DNA from: Actinomycetes bacterium
GTDB taxonomy: Bacteria; Actinomycetota; Actinomycetes; Actinomycetales; Microbacteriaceae
NCBI GenBank assembly: GCA_023436775.1
Contig: JAEZHW010000005.1
Span: 1 to 33,660 of the forward strand
Length of the DNA stretch: 33,660 bases
Reading direction: 5' to 3'
In this document: positions 23,838-30,766 of the stretch, one piece after another
Layout of the letters: each line of letters starts with the position of its first letter
Numbering within the stretch: the stretch's first letter is position 1
Notes under the pieces: model-generated
Told to the model about the DNA's origin: nothing
What the model saw: only the letters and a program-made list of their open reading frames with translations
The model's database searches: none
Translations under genes and position numbers: made by a program

Positions 23838-23853
23838 GAAGTTAGACAAAAGT
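23828..23853. promoter_or_regulatory. 26-bp operator before the PTS operon
   Basis: The second ACTTTCG-N9-AGACAAAAGT site. Its left half forms the last codons and stop of the ROK gene (GCA CTT TCG TAG); its right half overlaps the -35 of the PTS promoter. The nine central bases differ from the first site, so the flanks are conserved by selection rather than by recent duplication. Confidence 0.75.
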
Positions 23854-23872
23854 GCGACGGGCTGCCTATACT
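23843..23872 (+). promoter_or_regulatory. promoter of the PTS operon
   Basis: TAGACA (23843-23848) and TATACT (23867-23872) are 18 bp apart, five of six matches each to the vegetative consensus. Transcription would start near 23879, giving a leader of about 57 nt ahead of the IIA gene. Confidence 0.6.
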
Positions 23873-23935
23873 CAACACACCAGCCCGGTCCGCGCGACTG
23901 CGGCTGCCGAAAAGTCCGTTGCAGAGGAGCCCGGC

Positions 23936-24394
23936 ATGAGCGTGAACCTGGCTGAAGAAATCGCCGCATCCGCGATCACCGTGCAGGCAACGGCGACCGA
24001 CTGGCGTGCGGCAATTCGCCTCGCTGGTGCAGGCCTGACCGCCTCCAGCGTTGCGACCGAGGCATACACCGACGAGATGATCGCTGCCGTCGAAGAGCAC
24101 GGACCGTACATCGTCATCGCCCCCGGGATCGCGCTGGCCCATTCGCGTCCCTCGCCGGCCGTCCAGCGCACCGGTCTCAGCTTCGTCTCACTGGCCGAGC
24201 CGGTTGCATTCGGCCACGCCGTCAACGACCCGGTACGCCTCGTGCTCGGCTTCGCTGCCGTCGACCACGACAGCCACATTGCGCTGCTCTCCGCCGTCGC
24301 CGGCGTGCTGGGCGATCGCAGCAAGGTGGACGCACTGCTGGCGGCCGACTCGGTGCAGTCCGTCCTCGACCTCTTCCAGAACTACGCGTCGTAA
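23936..24394 (+). CDS. PTS sugar transporter subunit IIA (PTS_EIIA_2 type)
   Basis: 152-aa cytoplasmic phosphocarrier that accepts phosphate from HPr and passes it to IIB. Seen: the mannitol/fructose/ascorbate-type IIA fold with the active His69 in IAPGIALAHSRP, then FVSLAEPVAFGHAVNDPVRLVLGFAAVDHDSHIALLSAV split over the conserved core. The ATG at 23936 has GAGGAG 7 bases upstream; readings from 23852 begin inside the operator. First gene of IIA-IIB-IIC-HPr. Confidence 0.93.
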   Translation: MSVNLAEEIAASAITVQATATDWRAAIRLAGAGLTASSVATEAYTDEMIAAVEEHGPYIVIAPGIALAHSRPSPAVQRTGLSFVSLAEPVAFGHAVNDPVRLVLGFAAVDHDSHIALLSAVAGVLGDRSKVDALLAADSVQSVLDLFQNYAS

Positions 24395-24430
24395 CGGCGC
24401 GTACAGACCACCCAACGAAGGGAACCCCAC

Positions 24431-24706
24431 ATGAAAATCGTCGCAGTCTGTGGCATGGGCATCGGCACCAGCGTGCTGCTCAAGATGAATGCCGAGAAGG
24501 TGCTGCGGGAACTCGGCGTCGACGCTGATGTCGAGGCTGCGGACATCACGACTGCTCGCGGCGCCGCCAGCGGTGCCGAGATCATCCTCACTTCGGAAGA
24601 GCTCGCGCATGAGATCGGAGAGGTGTCGGCCAAGGTCATCGTGATCGACAACTTCTTCGACCAGAGCGAGATCAACACCAAACTCAGCGGTGCGCTGAAC
24701 GCATAA
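24431..24706 (+). CDS. PTS sugar transporter subunit IIB (ascorbate/lactose-like fold)
   Basis: 91-aa cytoplasmic phosphocarrier. Seen: the phospho-cysteine loop VAVCGMGIGTSVLLKM with Cys7, as in UlaB/SgaB-type IIB proteins, followed by the alternating beta-alpha pattern with EIILTSEELA and KVIVIDNFFD. AAGGGA lies before the ATG. It sits 36 bp behind IIA and 40 bp before IIC. The stop codon is followed at once by a C8-A-C5 tract. Confidence 0.93.
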   Translation: MKIVAVCGMGIGTSVLLKMNAEKVLRELGVDADVEAADITTARGAASGAEIILTSEELAHEIGEVSAKVIVIDNFFDQSEINTKLSGALNA

Positions 24707-24720
24707 CCCCCCCCACCCCC
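24707..24720 (+). repeat. poly-C tract (C8-A-C5) between IIB and IIC
   Basis: Eight C, one A and five C follow the IIB stop directly. The IIC ribosome binding site (AGGGAGA) is downstream of it. A similar C8 tract lies before HPr at 26330-26337. Confidence 0.8.
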
Positions 24721-24746
24721 ACAACACAGATCAAGGGAGATCACAG

Positions 24747-26255
24747 ATGGACTGGCTTGTTGACGTCCTGCGGTTCATCGGGAACGAGATTCTCAACGTT
24801 CCCGCGTATTTGATTGGCATCATCACGGCGCTCGGCCTTATCGCCCTGCGTCGCAACTCGGGCCAGGTCATCGGTGGTGGCCTGAAGGCAGCCCTGGGCT
24901 TCCTCATCCTGGGCGCCGGCGCCAACGTGGTCGTCGCGGCGCTGAACCCGCTCGGTGAACTCGTGCTCCGGGTCACCGGTGCCGAAGGCGTGGTGCCGAC
25001 CAACGAGGTCATCACGGCCATCGCCGCAGAGCAGTACGGTGCCAACGCAGCGTACGTGCTCGTGCTCGGCTTCCTGGTGATGCTGCTGCTGGCCCGCTTC
25101 ACGCCACTGAAGTATGTGTTCCTCACCGGACACCACATGGTGTTCATGTCGATCCTGATCGTGTTCGTGCTCTCGATCGGCTTCGGTCAGGACTACGGCT
25201 GGCTGGTCGTCATCATCGGCTCGCTGCTGCTCGGTATTGTGCTGGTCGCCATGCCGGCCTTCGTGACCCCGTGGGTCAAGCGCATCACCGGTGACGACAC
25301 CATGACCGTCGGCCACTTCGGCACCCTGGGCTACGTCGCTGCCGGTGCCACTGGCCAGGCCGTGGGCCGCACCTCGAAGTCGACCGAGGACATCGAGTTC
25401 CCGCAGGGCCTGCGGTTCCTGCGCGACTCGCTGGTCTCGACCACGCTGCTGATGGTCATCATCTACGTGTTCTTCGCCATCTGGGGCGCGATCGCAATTC
25501 CGGCCGAGTTCCCGGCACTGTTCGCGCGTGACACGATCGCCTCGGGCATCATGGCCGCCTTCGCGCAGGCCCTGCAGTTCGGTATCGGTGTTGCGATCAT
25601 CCTCTACGGTGTTCGCATCACGCTGGGCGAGCTCGTCCCGGCCTTCCAGGGCATTGCCGAGAAGGTCGTCCCGGGCGCCAAGCCAGCGCTGGACATCCCG
25701 GTCGTCTTCCCGTTCGCACAGAACGCGGTGCTGATCGGCTTCCTGTCCTCGTTCGTCGCGGGTCTGCTGAGCCTCGGCGTGATTGCTGCCTGGCTGGGGC
25801 CTGCCGTGGGCCTCGCCCTGATCCTTCCGGGTATGGTGCCGCACTTCTTCACCGGTGGTGGAGCGGGTGTGTTCGGTAACGCTACCGGTGGTCGCCGTGG
25901 TGCCGTCTTCGGCGGTTTCATCAACGGTGTGCTGATCACCTTCCTGCCGGCCCTGCTGCTGCTGGTGATCGACGGCCTCAGTGAGGTCAGCGGCATCGCC
26001 GCCATCAAGGGCTCCACCTTCGGTGACACCGACTTCGGTCTCGTGGGCATCCTCTTTGGTGGCGCCATCCTCACCAACAACCTGGTGCTGAGCATCCTGC
26101 TGATCGCGGCGATCGGCGTGGTCCTGCTGGCACTGGCTTGGTGGTTCCAGGTCCGCTACGTCAACCGTGGCTGGGTCCCGGGCGCCGAGCACGCTGCCTA
26201 CGTCGCTGACGTCAAGGCGCAGGAAGCTGCGGCCAAGAAGGCCGAACAGCAGTAA
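24747..26255 (+). CDS. PTS transporter subunit IIC, ascorbate (UlaA/SgaT) type
   Basis: 502-aa integral membrane permease with about 10-11 predicted membrane segments. Seen: MDWLVDVLRFIGNEILNVPA at the start, then GLIALRR, GLKAALGFLILGAGANVVV, RFTPLKYVFLTGHH, GVRITLGELVPAFQGIAEKVVPGAKPALD, and GMVPHFFTGGGAGVFGNATGGRRGA, all typical of the UlaA family. The last 20 residues are a charged cytoplasmic tail. AGGGAGA lies before the ATG. The family includes the L-ascorbate transporter, but close actinobacterial substrates are uncertain. No UlaD/E/F enzymes are present in this window, while transketolase and DeoC are. Confidence 0.93.
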   Translation: MDWLVDVLRFIGNEILNVPAYLIGIITALGLIALRRNSGQVIGGGLKAALGFLILGAGANVVVAALNPLGELVLRVTGAEGVVPTNEVITAIAAEQYGANAAYVLVLGFLVMLLLARFTPLKYVFLTGHHMVFMSILIVFVLSIGFGQDYGWLVVIIGSLLLGIVLVAMPAFVTPWVKRITGDDTMTVGHFGTLGYVAAGATGQAVGRTSKSTEDIEFPQGLRFLRDSLVSTTLLMVIIYVFFAIWGAIAIPAEFPALFARDTIASGIMAAFAQALQFGIGVAIILYGVRITLGELVPAFQGIAEKVVPGAKPALDIPVVFPFAQNAVLIGFLSSFVAGLLSLGVIAAWLGPAVGLALILPGMVPHFFTGGGAGVFGNATGGRRGAVFGGFINGVLITFLPALLLLVIDGLSEVSGIAAIKGSTFGDTDFGLVGILFGGAILTNNLVLSILLIAAIGVVLLALAWWFQVRYVNRGWVPGAEHAAYVADVKAQEAAAKKAEQQ

Positions 26256-26260
26256 CCCTT

Positions 26261-26304
26261 GTAGCGGTCTTGGCGAACGCATGACGCGTCGCCAAGGCCG
26301 CTAC
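26261..26304 (+). terminator. hairpin between IIC and HPr
   Basis: A 16-bp stem (GTAGCGGTCTTGGCGA with its complement, one G-U pair) and a 12-base loop lie 6 bases after the IIC stop, followed by the mildly T-rich TGTTGTCT. It could end most transcripts or act as an RNA-processing or attenuation site that sets a different HPr level. Confidence 0.6.
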
Positions 26305-26353
26305 TGTTGTCTGACCAGCGCAGACATCACCCCCCCCAAGAAAGAGGACAGCA

Positions 26354-26644
26354 ATGTCGATCACGATCGAACACACCGCTACTGTCGGCGCTCCGAGCGG
26401 CCTGCACGCCCGCCCGGCTGCTGCACTGGCTGAGGCAGCCGCCGCAGCGGCGGCACGTGGCTTCCAGGTCACCATCGCCAAGGACGGTGGACCGGCCCTC
26501 GACGCGGGGAGCATCCTGTCGCTGATGACGCTCGGCGCGAAGCAGGGTGACGTGGTCACCATTTCGGTGACGGGCGAGGACGTGGATCAGGCTGCTGAGA
26601 CCGCAGACCACATCATCGATCTGATCGAGTCCGCAGAGGACTAG
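26354..26644 (+). CDS. ptsH: PTS phosphocarrier protein HPr
   Basis: 96-aa phosphocarrier between enzyme I and IIA. Seen: phospho-accepting His18 in SGLHARPAA, and Ser53 in GSILSLMTLGAKQGD at the position of the regulatory Ser46. Alanine-rich helix 1 (AEAAAAAAARG). GAGGA lies before the ATG, with a C8 tract at 26330-26337 just upstream. Separated from IIC by a hairpin. Its stop codon shares the tetranucleotide CTAG with the stop of the convergent MarR gene. Confidence 0.95.
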   Translation: MSITIEHTATVGAPSGLHARPAAALAEAAAAAAARGFQVTIAKDGGPALDAGSILSLMTLGAKQGDVVTISVTGEDVDQAAETADHIIDLIESAED

Positions 26645-27159
26645 CTCTCCACCTCATCGTCGAGCTGATTGTCGAAGCTCACGGTGATGGTTCGCAGCAG
26701 GGTGGCCAACTGTGTTTGCTCGTCCTCGCTGAGTTCAGCCAGCAATTGCCGCTCCGCCTCGACGAAGCGGCCGATGGCCGCGTCGACGCGTTCGAGGCCG
26801 AGCGCGGTCAGTCGCACCAGGACGCCGCGTCGGTCGCTGGGGTCGCTGTGCCGCTCGACCAGGCCGCGGGCGTGCAGTCGGTCAATGCGATTCGTCATCG
26901 TGCCGGATGACACCAGCGTGCGGCGCAACAGCGACTTCGGGCTGAGCTGATAGGGCGCGCCCATGCGGCGCAGTGCAGCCAGCACGTCGAACTCGGGCAC
27001 GCTCAGGTCGCTGGCGGCGAAGGCGGCGCGACGGTGCCGCTCCAGGTGCTTGGCCAGGCGGCTCACCCGCGAGAACACCTCGAGCGGGGAGACGTCCAGG
27101 TCGGGGCGTTGTTCCCGCCACGCAGCAACGAGTCGGTCGACTTCATCGCGGTGTGGCAT
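26641..27159 (-). CDS. MarR-family transcriptional regulator
   Basis: 172-aa winged-helix regulator. Seen: LSVPEFDVLAALRRMG, then LSPKSLLRRTLVSSGTMTNRIDRLHARGLVERHSDPSDRRGVLVRLT, the MarR recognition helix and wing with the conserved DxRG, then dimerisation helices. The ATG at 27159 is 6 bases behind a CATAAT -10 box (27166-27171), so the transcript is probably leaderless. The target genes are unknown. It is divergent from tRNA-Gln, and no clear palindrome was found in its promoter. Confidence 0.92.
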   Translation of the reverse strand: MPHRDEVDRLVAAWREQRPDLDVSPLEVFSRVSRLAKHLERHRRAAFAASDLSVPEFDVLAALRRMGAPYQLSPKSLLRRTLVSSGTMTNRIDRLHARGLVERHSDPSDRRGVLVRLTALGLERVDAAIGRFVEAERQLLAELSEDEQTQLATLLRTITVSFDNQLDDEVES

Positions 27160-27165
27160 GCCTCC

Positions 27166-27171
27166 ATTATG
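27166..27171 (-). promoter_or_regulatory. -10 box of the MarR gene
   Basis: CATAAT on the minus strand, 6 bases before the MarR ATG. The -35 region is weak. Confidence 0.45.
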
Positions 27172-27299
27172 CGGTGCCGCCGCTGTAGTCGAGGCGCGGA
27201 TTCGACACACGTGCGGCGCTGCCAGCCTTCGACTTCCAGCAGAAGTGTGCGTTCGCTGGGCCGTCCTCTGACAGAATGGTTGGGGGCCGTCAGGCCTGA

Positions 27300-27371
27300 T
27301 CCGCTTTGGTGTAACGGCAGCACGACGGCCTTTGGAGCCGTTAGGTCCAGGTTCGAATCCTGGAGGCGGAG
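27300..27371 (+). tRNA. tRNA-Gln (anticodon TTG)
   Basis: A 72-nt cloverleaf. The acceptor arms TCCGCTT and AGGCGGA pair over 7 bp with one G-U. The anticodon stem ACGGC/GCCGT holds the loop CTTTGGA with anticodon TTG. The T arm is CCAGG-TTCGAAT-CCTGG, and the discriminator base is G. CCA is not encoded in the DNA. It lies directly upstream of glmU. Confidence 0.95.
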
Positions 27372-27442
27372 CGACCCCGTGCGGTGGGGATGGTCGAGGC
27401 GCGTGTGCGGTGTGCGCCAGACCCAAGAAAAGGAGTGCGTGC

Positions 27443-28870
27443 ATGGCTGATCGCCGACTCGCCGTCATTGTCCTCGCTGCGGGGGCCGGGACCCGGATGA
27501 AGTCCCGGACTCCCAAGGTGCTGCATCGCCTCGCTGGTGCTCCGCTGATCCAGCACGTGCTCAGCACGGCGACCGCGCTCGGCCCGGACCACCTGCTGAC
27601 GGTGTTGCGCCACGAACGCGACCTGATCGCGCCGGAAGTGACCCGGATCGCACCCAACGCTGTGATCGTGGACCAGGACGAGGTGCCGGGCACCGGCCGC
27701 GCCGCCGAACTCGCACTCGCGAACCTGCCCGCCGATTTCGTCGGCGATGTGGTCATCCTCAGCGGCGACGTGCCGCTGCTCGATGCCGCCTCGGTGCAGT
27801 CCCTGATCGATTATCACCGCGGGGCGGAGGCCGCCCTCACGCTGTTGAGCGCGGTGCTGGACGATCCCACCGGCTTCGGACGGATCCTGCGTGACGAGGC
27901 CGGCGCCTTCACTGGCATTGTCGAGCACAAGGACGCGAGTGAGCACCAGCTTGCTATCGCCGAGATCAATGCCGGCGTCTACGTGGTCGATGCGGCCGCG
28001 TTGCGCGAGGCTCTGGCGGGCATCGGCACCGACAACGCTCAGGGCGAGAAGTACCTCACGGATGCGGCGGCTGTGCTGCACCAGCGCGGCGCCAAGGTGG
28101 ACGCGGTGCAGGTGGCTGACCACTGGCTCGTCGCTGGCATTAACGATCGCGTGCAACTCTCCGAGGTCGCCGCCGAGTTCAATGCCCGGATCGTCCGTCA
28201 CTGGCAGCGACAAGGTGTGACCATCCACGACCCGCGTTCGACCTGGATCGACGTGGACGTGGTGCTGGCCGAGGACGTGGAACTCTTCCCCGATGTGCAG
28301 TTGCGCGGCGCCACGGTGGTCGCTCGCGGCGCCAAGATCGGTCCGGACACCACCCTGGTCGACACCGAGGTGGGCGAGGACGCGGTGATCAAGCGCACTG
28401 ACGCGACGTTGGCTGTGATCGGTGCTGGCGCCTCGGTCGGGCCGTTCTCGTACCTGCGGCCCGGCACGGTGCTGGGCGCCCAGGGCAAGATCGGCACCTT
28501 CGTCGAGACGAAGAATTCGCAGATCGGTGACGGCGCCAAGGTGCCGCACCTCAGCTACATCGGGGACGCCACGATCGGCGACGGCACCAACATCGGTGCT
28601 GGCGCGATCACGGCGAACTACGACGGGCAGCACAAGCACCGCACCGAGATCGGTGCCAAGGTGAGAACTGGCTCACACAATGTCTTCGTGGCGCCGGTTA
28701 GGATTGGTGACGGAGCGTATACCGCCGCGGGCTCGACCATCCGGAAGGATGTCCCGCCCGGATCCCTCGGGATGACGGTCGCCCCGCAACGCAATGTAGA
28801 TGGTTGGGTCGCGGAACACCGACCGGCGAAGCCGGCGGAGGATGCACCCTCAAACGGCGGGTCGCAGTAG
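27443..28870 (+). CDS. glmU: bifunctional GlcNAc-1-P uridylyltransferase / GlcN-1-P acetyltransferase
   Basis: Cytoplasmic enzyme making UDP-GlcNAc for peptidoglycan. 475 aa. Seen: N-terminal pyrophosphorylase domain with VIVLAAGAGTRMKSRTPKVLH (about 8-28), then DEVPGTGRAAELA, SGDVPLL, and INAGVYVVD; C-terminal left-handed beta-helix of hexapeptide repeats with FSYLRPGT, GTFVETKNSQIG, HLSYIGDATIG, NIGAGAITANYDG and the acetyl-CoA site GSHNVFVAP. AAGGAG lies 8 bases before the ATG. Followed by prs after 20 bp. Confidence 0.97.
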   Translation: MADRRLAVIVLAAGAGTRMKSRTPKVLHRLAGAPLIQHVLSTATALGPDHLLTVLRHERDLIAPEVTRIAPNAVIVDQDEVPGTGRAAELALANLPADFVGDVVILSGDVPLLDAASVQSLIDYHRGAEAALTLLSAVLDDPTGFGRILRDEAGAFTGIVEHKDASEHQLAIAEINAGVYVVDAAALREALAGIGTDNAQGEKYLTDAAAVLHQRGAKVDAVQVADHWLVAGINDRVQLSEVAAEFNARIVRHWQRQGVTIHDPRSTWIDVDVVLAEDVELFPDVQLRGATVVARGAKIGPDTTLVDTEVGEDAVIKRTDATLAVIGAGASVGPFSYLRPGTVLGAQGKIGTFVETKNSQIGDGAKVPHLSYIGDATIGDGTNIGAGAITANYDGQHKHRTEIGAKVRTGSHNVFVAPVRIGDGAYTAAGSTIRKDVPPGSLGMTVAPQRNVDGWVAEHRPAKPAEDAPSNGGSQ

Positions 28871-28890
28871 CGGCGGAAGGCGGGTATTCG

Positions 28891-29868
28891 GTGTCCGGTA
28901 TCAAGGTCACTGGTGAGAAGCGACTGGTGCTGGTGAGTGGGCGTTCGCACCCCGACCTGGCCGAGCGAGTCGCTCAGGAACTTGGTGTGGAACTGCTGGG
29001 GTCCGACCTGCGGACCTTCGCCAACGGCGAGATCTACGCGCGCTACGACGAGAGCGTCCGCGGTTGCGACGCCTTCGTGCTGCAGTCGCACGGCACCCCC
29101 ATCAACGAGTGGTTGATGGAACAGCTCATCATGGTGGACGCCCTCAAGCGTGCCAGCGCCAAGCGCATCACCGTCGTTGCCCCGTTCTACCCCTACGCGC
29201 GTCAGGACAAGAAGGGCCGCGGCCGCGAGCCGATCTCGGCCCGCCTGGTCGCCGACCTGTACAAGGCCGCCGGTGCCGACCGCATCATGAGCGTCGACCT
29301 GCACACCGCCCAGATCCAGGGCTTCTTTGACGGCCCGCTGGACCACCTGTTCGCGATGCCGGTGCTGCTGAAGCACTTCCAGGACAAGCTGGACCCCACC
29401 GACCTGACCGTCGTCTCGCCGGACATGGGTCGCGTGCGCGTGGCGGACATCTGGTCGGACAAGCTCGGTGCCCCGCTGGCGATCATCCACAAGCGTCGCG
29501 ACCCGAAGGTCGCCAACCAGGTCTCAGTGCACGAGATCGTCGGCGAGGTCGCGGGCCGCACCTGCCTGATCGTCGACGACCTGATCGACACCGGCCGCAC
29601 GATCGTGAAGGCTGCCGAGGCCCTGAAGGCCGCCGGCGCCAAGAACGTCGTCGTCGGCGCCACCCACGCCGTGTTCAGCGACCCGGCCCCCGAACTGTTG
29701 CAGTCGGACGCCATCGACGAGGTCGTGGTCACCGACACCCTGCCGCTGACCGAGCAGCAGAAGTTCGACAAGCTCACTGTCCTGTCCATCGCGCCGCTGC
29801 TGGCGCGGGCTATCCACGAGGTCTTCGACGACGGCTCGGTGACCTCCATGTTTGACGGCGCCGCCTAA
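28891..29868 (+). CDS. prs: ribose-phosphate pyrophosphokinase
   Basis: Cytoplasmic PRPP synthase, 325 aa; joins ribose 5-phosphate and ATP to give PRPP for nucleotide, His and Trp synthesis. Seen: LVSGRSHPDLAERVA, the segment FANGEIYARYDESVRG, YARQDKKGRGREPISARL, the metal site SVDLHTAQIQGFF, and the PRPP loop CLIVDDLIDTGRTI. GTG start at 28891, the position matching the family N-terminus; GGAAGG is 11 bases upstream. In an operon with glmU. It competes with transketolase for ribose 5-phosphate. Confidence 0.96.
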   Translation: MSGIKVTGEKRLVLVSGRSHPDLAERVAQELGVELLGSDLRTFANGEIYARYDESVRGCDAFVLQSHGTPINEWLMEQLIMVDALKRASAKRITVVAPFYPYARQDKKGRGREPISARLVADLYKAAGADRIMSVDLHTAQIQGFFDGPLDHLFAMPVLLKHFQDKLDPTDLTVVSPDMGRVRVADIWSDKLGAPLAIIHKRRDPKVANQVSVHEIVGEVAGRTCLIVDDLIDTGRTIVKAAEALKAAGAKNVVVGATHAVFSDPAPELLQSDAIDEVVVTDTLPLTEQQKFDKLTVLSIAPLLARAIHEVFDDGSVTSMFDGAA

Positions 29869-30668
29869 TGAGCGAGGTTGACACCCCGGTCCGCCGAGGC
29901 CCGGGGGCCTGGATCACGCTGGCCCTGATTGGTGTGGTGGCCGGGTTCCTCTCCGGCTTCTTCGGTGTGGGCGGTGGCACGGTCATCGTGCCGGCCCTGG
30001 TGTTTTTCGCTGGCTTCGGTCAGCGGTTGGCGACCGGCACCTCGCTGGCGGCCATCGTGTTTCCCGCCATTGCTGGCCTGATCGGGTACGCACAGACCGG
30101 GCACGTCGACTGGATCGCGGGTCTGCTGATCGCGGCCGGTGCCATCGTGGGCGCCCAGATCGGCTCGTGGCTGCTGCACAAGCTGCCCGTCACGGTGCTG
30201 CGCTGGATCTTTGTCGGCTTCTTGTTCGTGGTCGGTATCCAGTTGCTATTTACCGTGCCGGACCGCACCGCCGTGTTTGAGCTCACCCCGGTGCTGGGCG
30301 TGCTGCTGGTGGTCCTCGGCTTTGTCACCGGCATCCTCGCCGGCCTGATCGGCGTCGGCGGCGGCATCATCGTCGTGCCGGTGCTGACCGTGTTCTTTGG
30401 CGTCAGCGACCTGGTCGCCAAGGGCACCAGCCTGTTCATGATTCTGCCGACGAGTGCCTCGGGCACGGTCTCGAACCTGAAGCGCAAGAACGCCGACCTG
30501 CCCGCAGCCCTCGTGATCGGTGGCGTCGCTGCCGCCGCCAGCATCGGCGGTGTCGCGGTCGCCCAGGTGTCCGACCCGCAGGTCGCCAGCATCCTGTTCG
30601 GCATCTTCGTGGTGCTGCTGATCGTGCGCATGGTCGTGCACGCCATCCGGGGCCGCGGCAAGGCGTAG
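29868..30668 (+). CDS. TauE/SafE-family membrane permease
   Basis: 266-aa integral membrane protein with about 8 predicted segments, from a family that exports sulfite, sulfoacetate or related anions. Seen: the two inverted-repeat motifs FFGVGGGTVIVPALV (about 31-45) and LIGVGGGIIVVPVLT (about 160-175), each opening a four-helix half. Its ATG shares one base with the prs stop (TAATG), so translation is coupled to prs. Substrate unknown; a functional link to PRPP synthesis is not evident. Confidence 0.9.
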   Translation: MSEVDTPVRRGPGAWITLALIGVVAGFLSGFFGVGGGTVIVPALVFFAGFGQRLATGTSLAAIVFPAIAGLIGYAQTGHVDWIAGLLIAAGAIVGAQIGSWLLHKLPVTVLRWIFVGFLFVVGIQLLFTVPDRTAVFELTPVLGVLLVVLGFVTGILAGLIGVGGGIIVVPVLTVFFGVSDLVAKGTSLFMILPTSASGTVSNLKRKNADLPAALVIGGVAAAASIGGVAVAQVSDPQVASILFGIFVVLLIVRMVVHAIRGRGKA

Positions 30669-30766
30669 TCCGCGGGAGGAACCACTCTCGCTGTCTGTGC
30701 CCTCAGTGATCTACACTCACACGCAATGGCTGAGTGACCTTTATGTCAGGGGAGAGGGTGGGGTCA

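Noticed and set aside
23852..23935. 28-codon N-terminal extension of PTS IIA
   Set aside because: It would start inside the operator and upstream of the predicted transcription start. The ATG at 23936 has GAGGAG and matches the family N-terminus.
24741..26282. Minus-strand reading frame of 513 codons opposite the IIC gene
   Set aside because: Antisense shadow. Its translation is dominated by Asp, His, Gln and Arg, as expected from reversed membrane-protein codons, with no domain.
27341..28639. Minus-strand reading frame of 432 codons opposite glmU
   Set aside because: Antisense shadow; glmU motifs are continuous on the plus strand.
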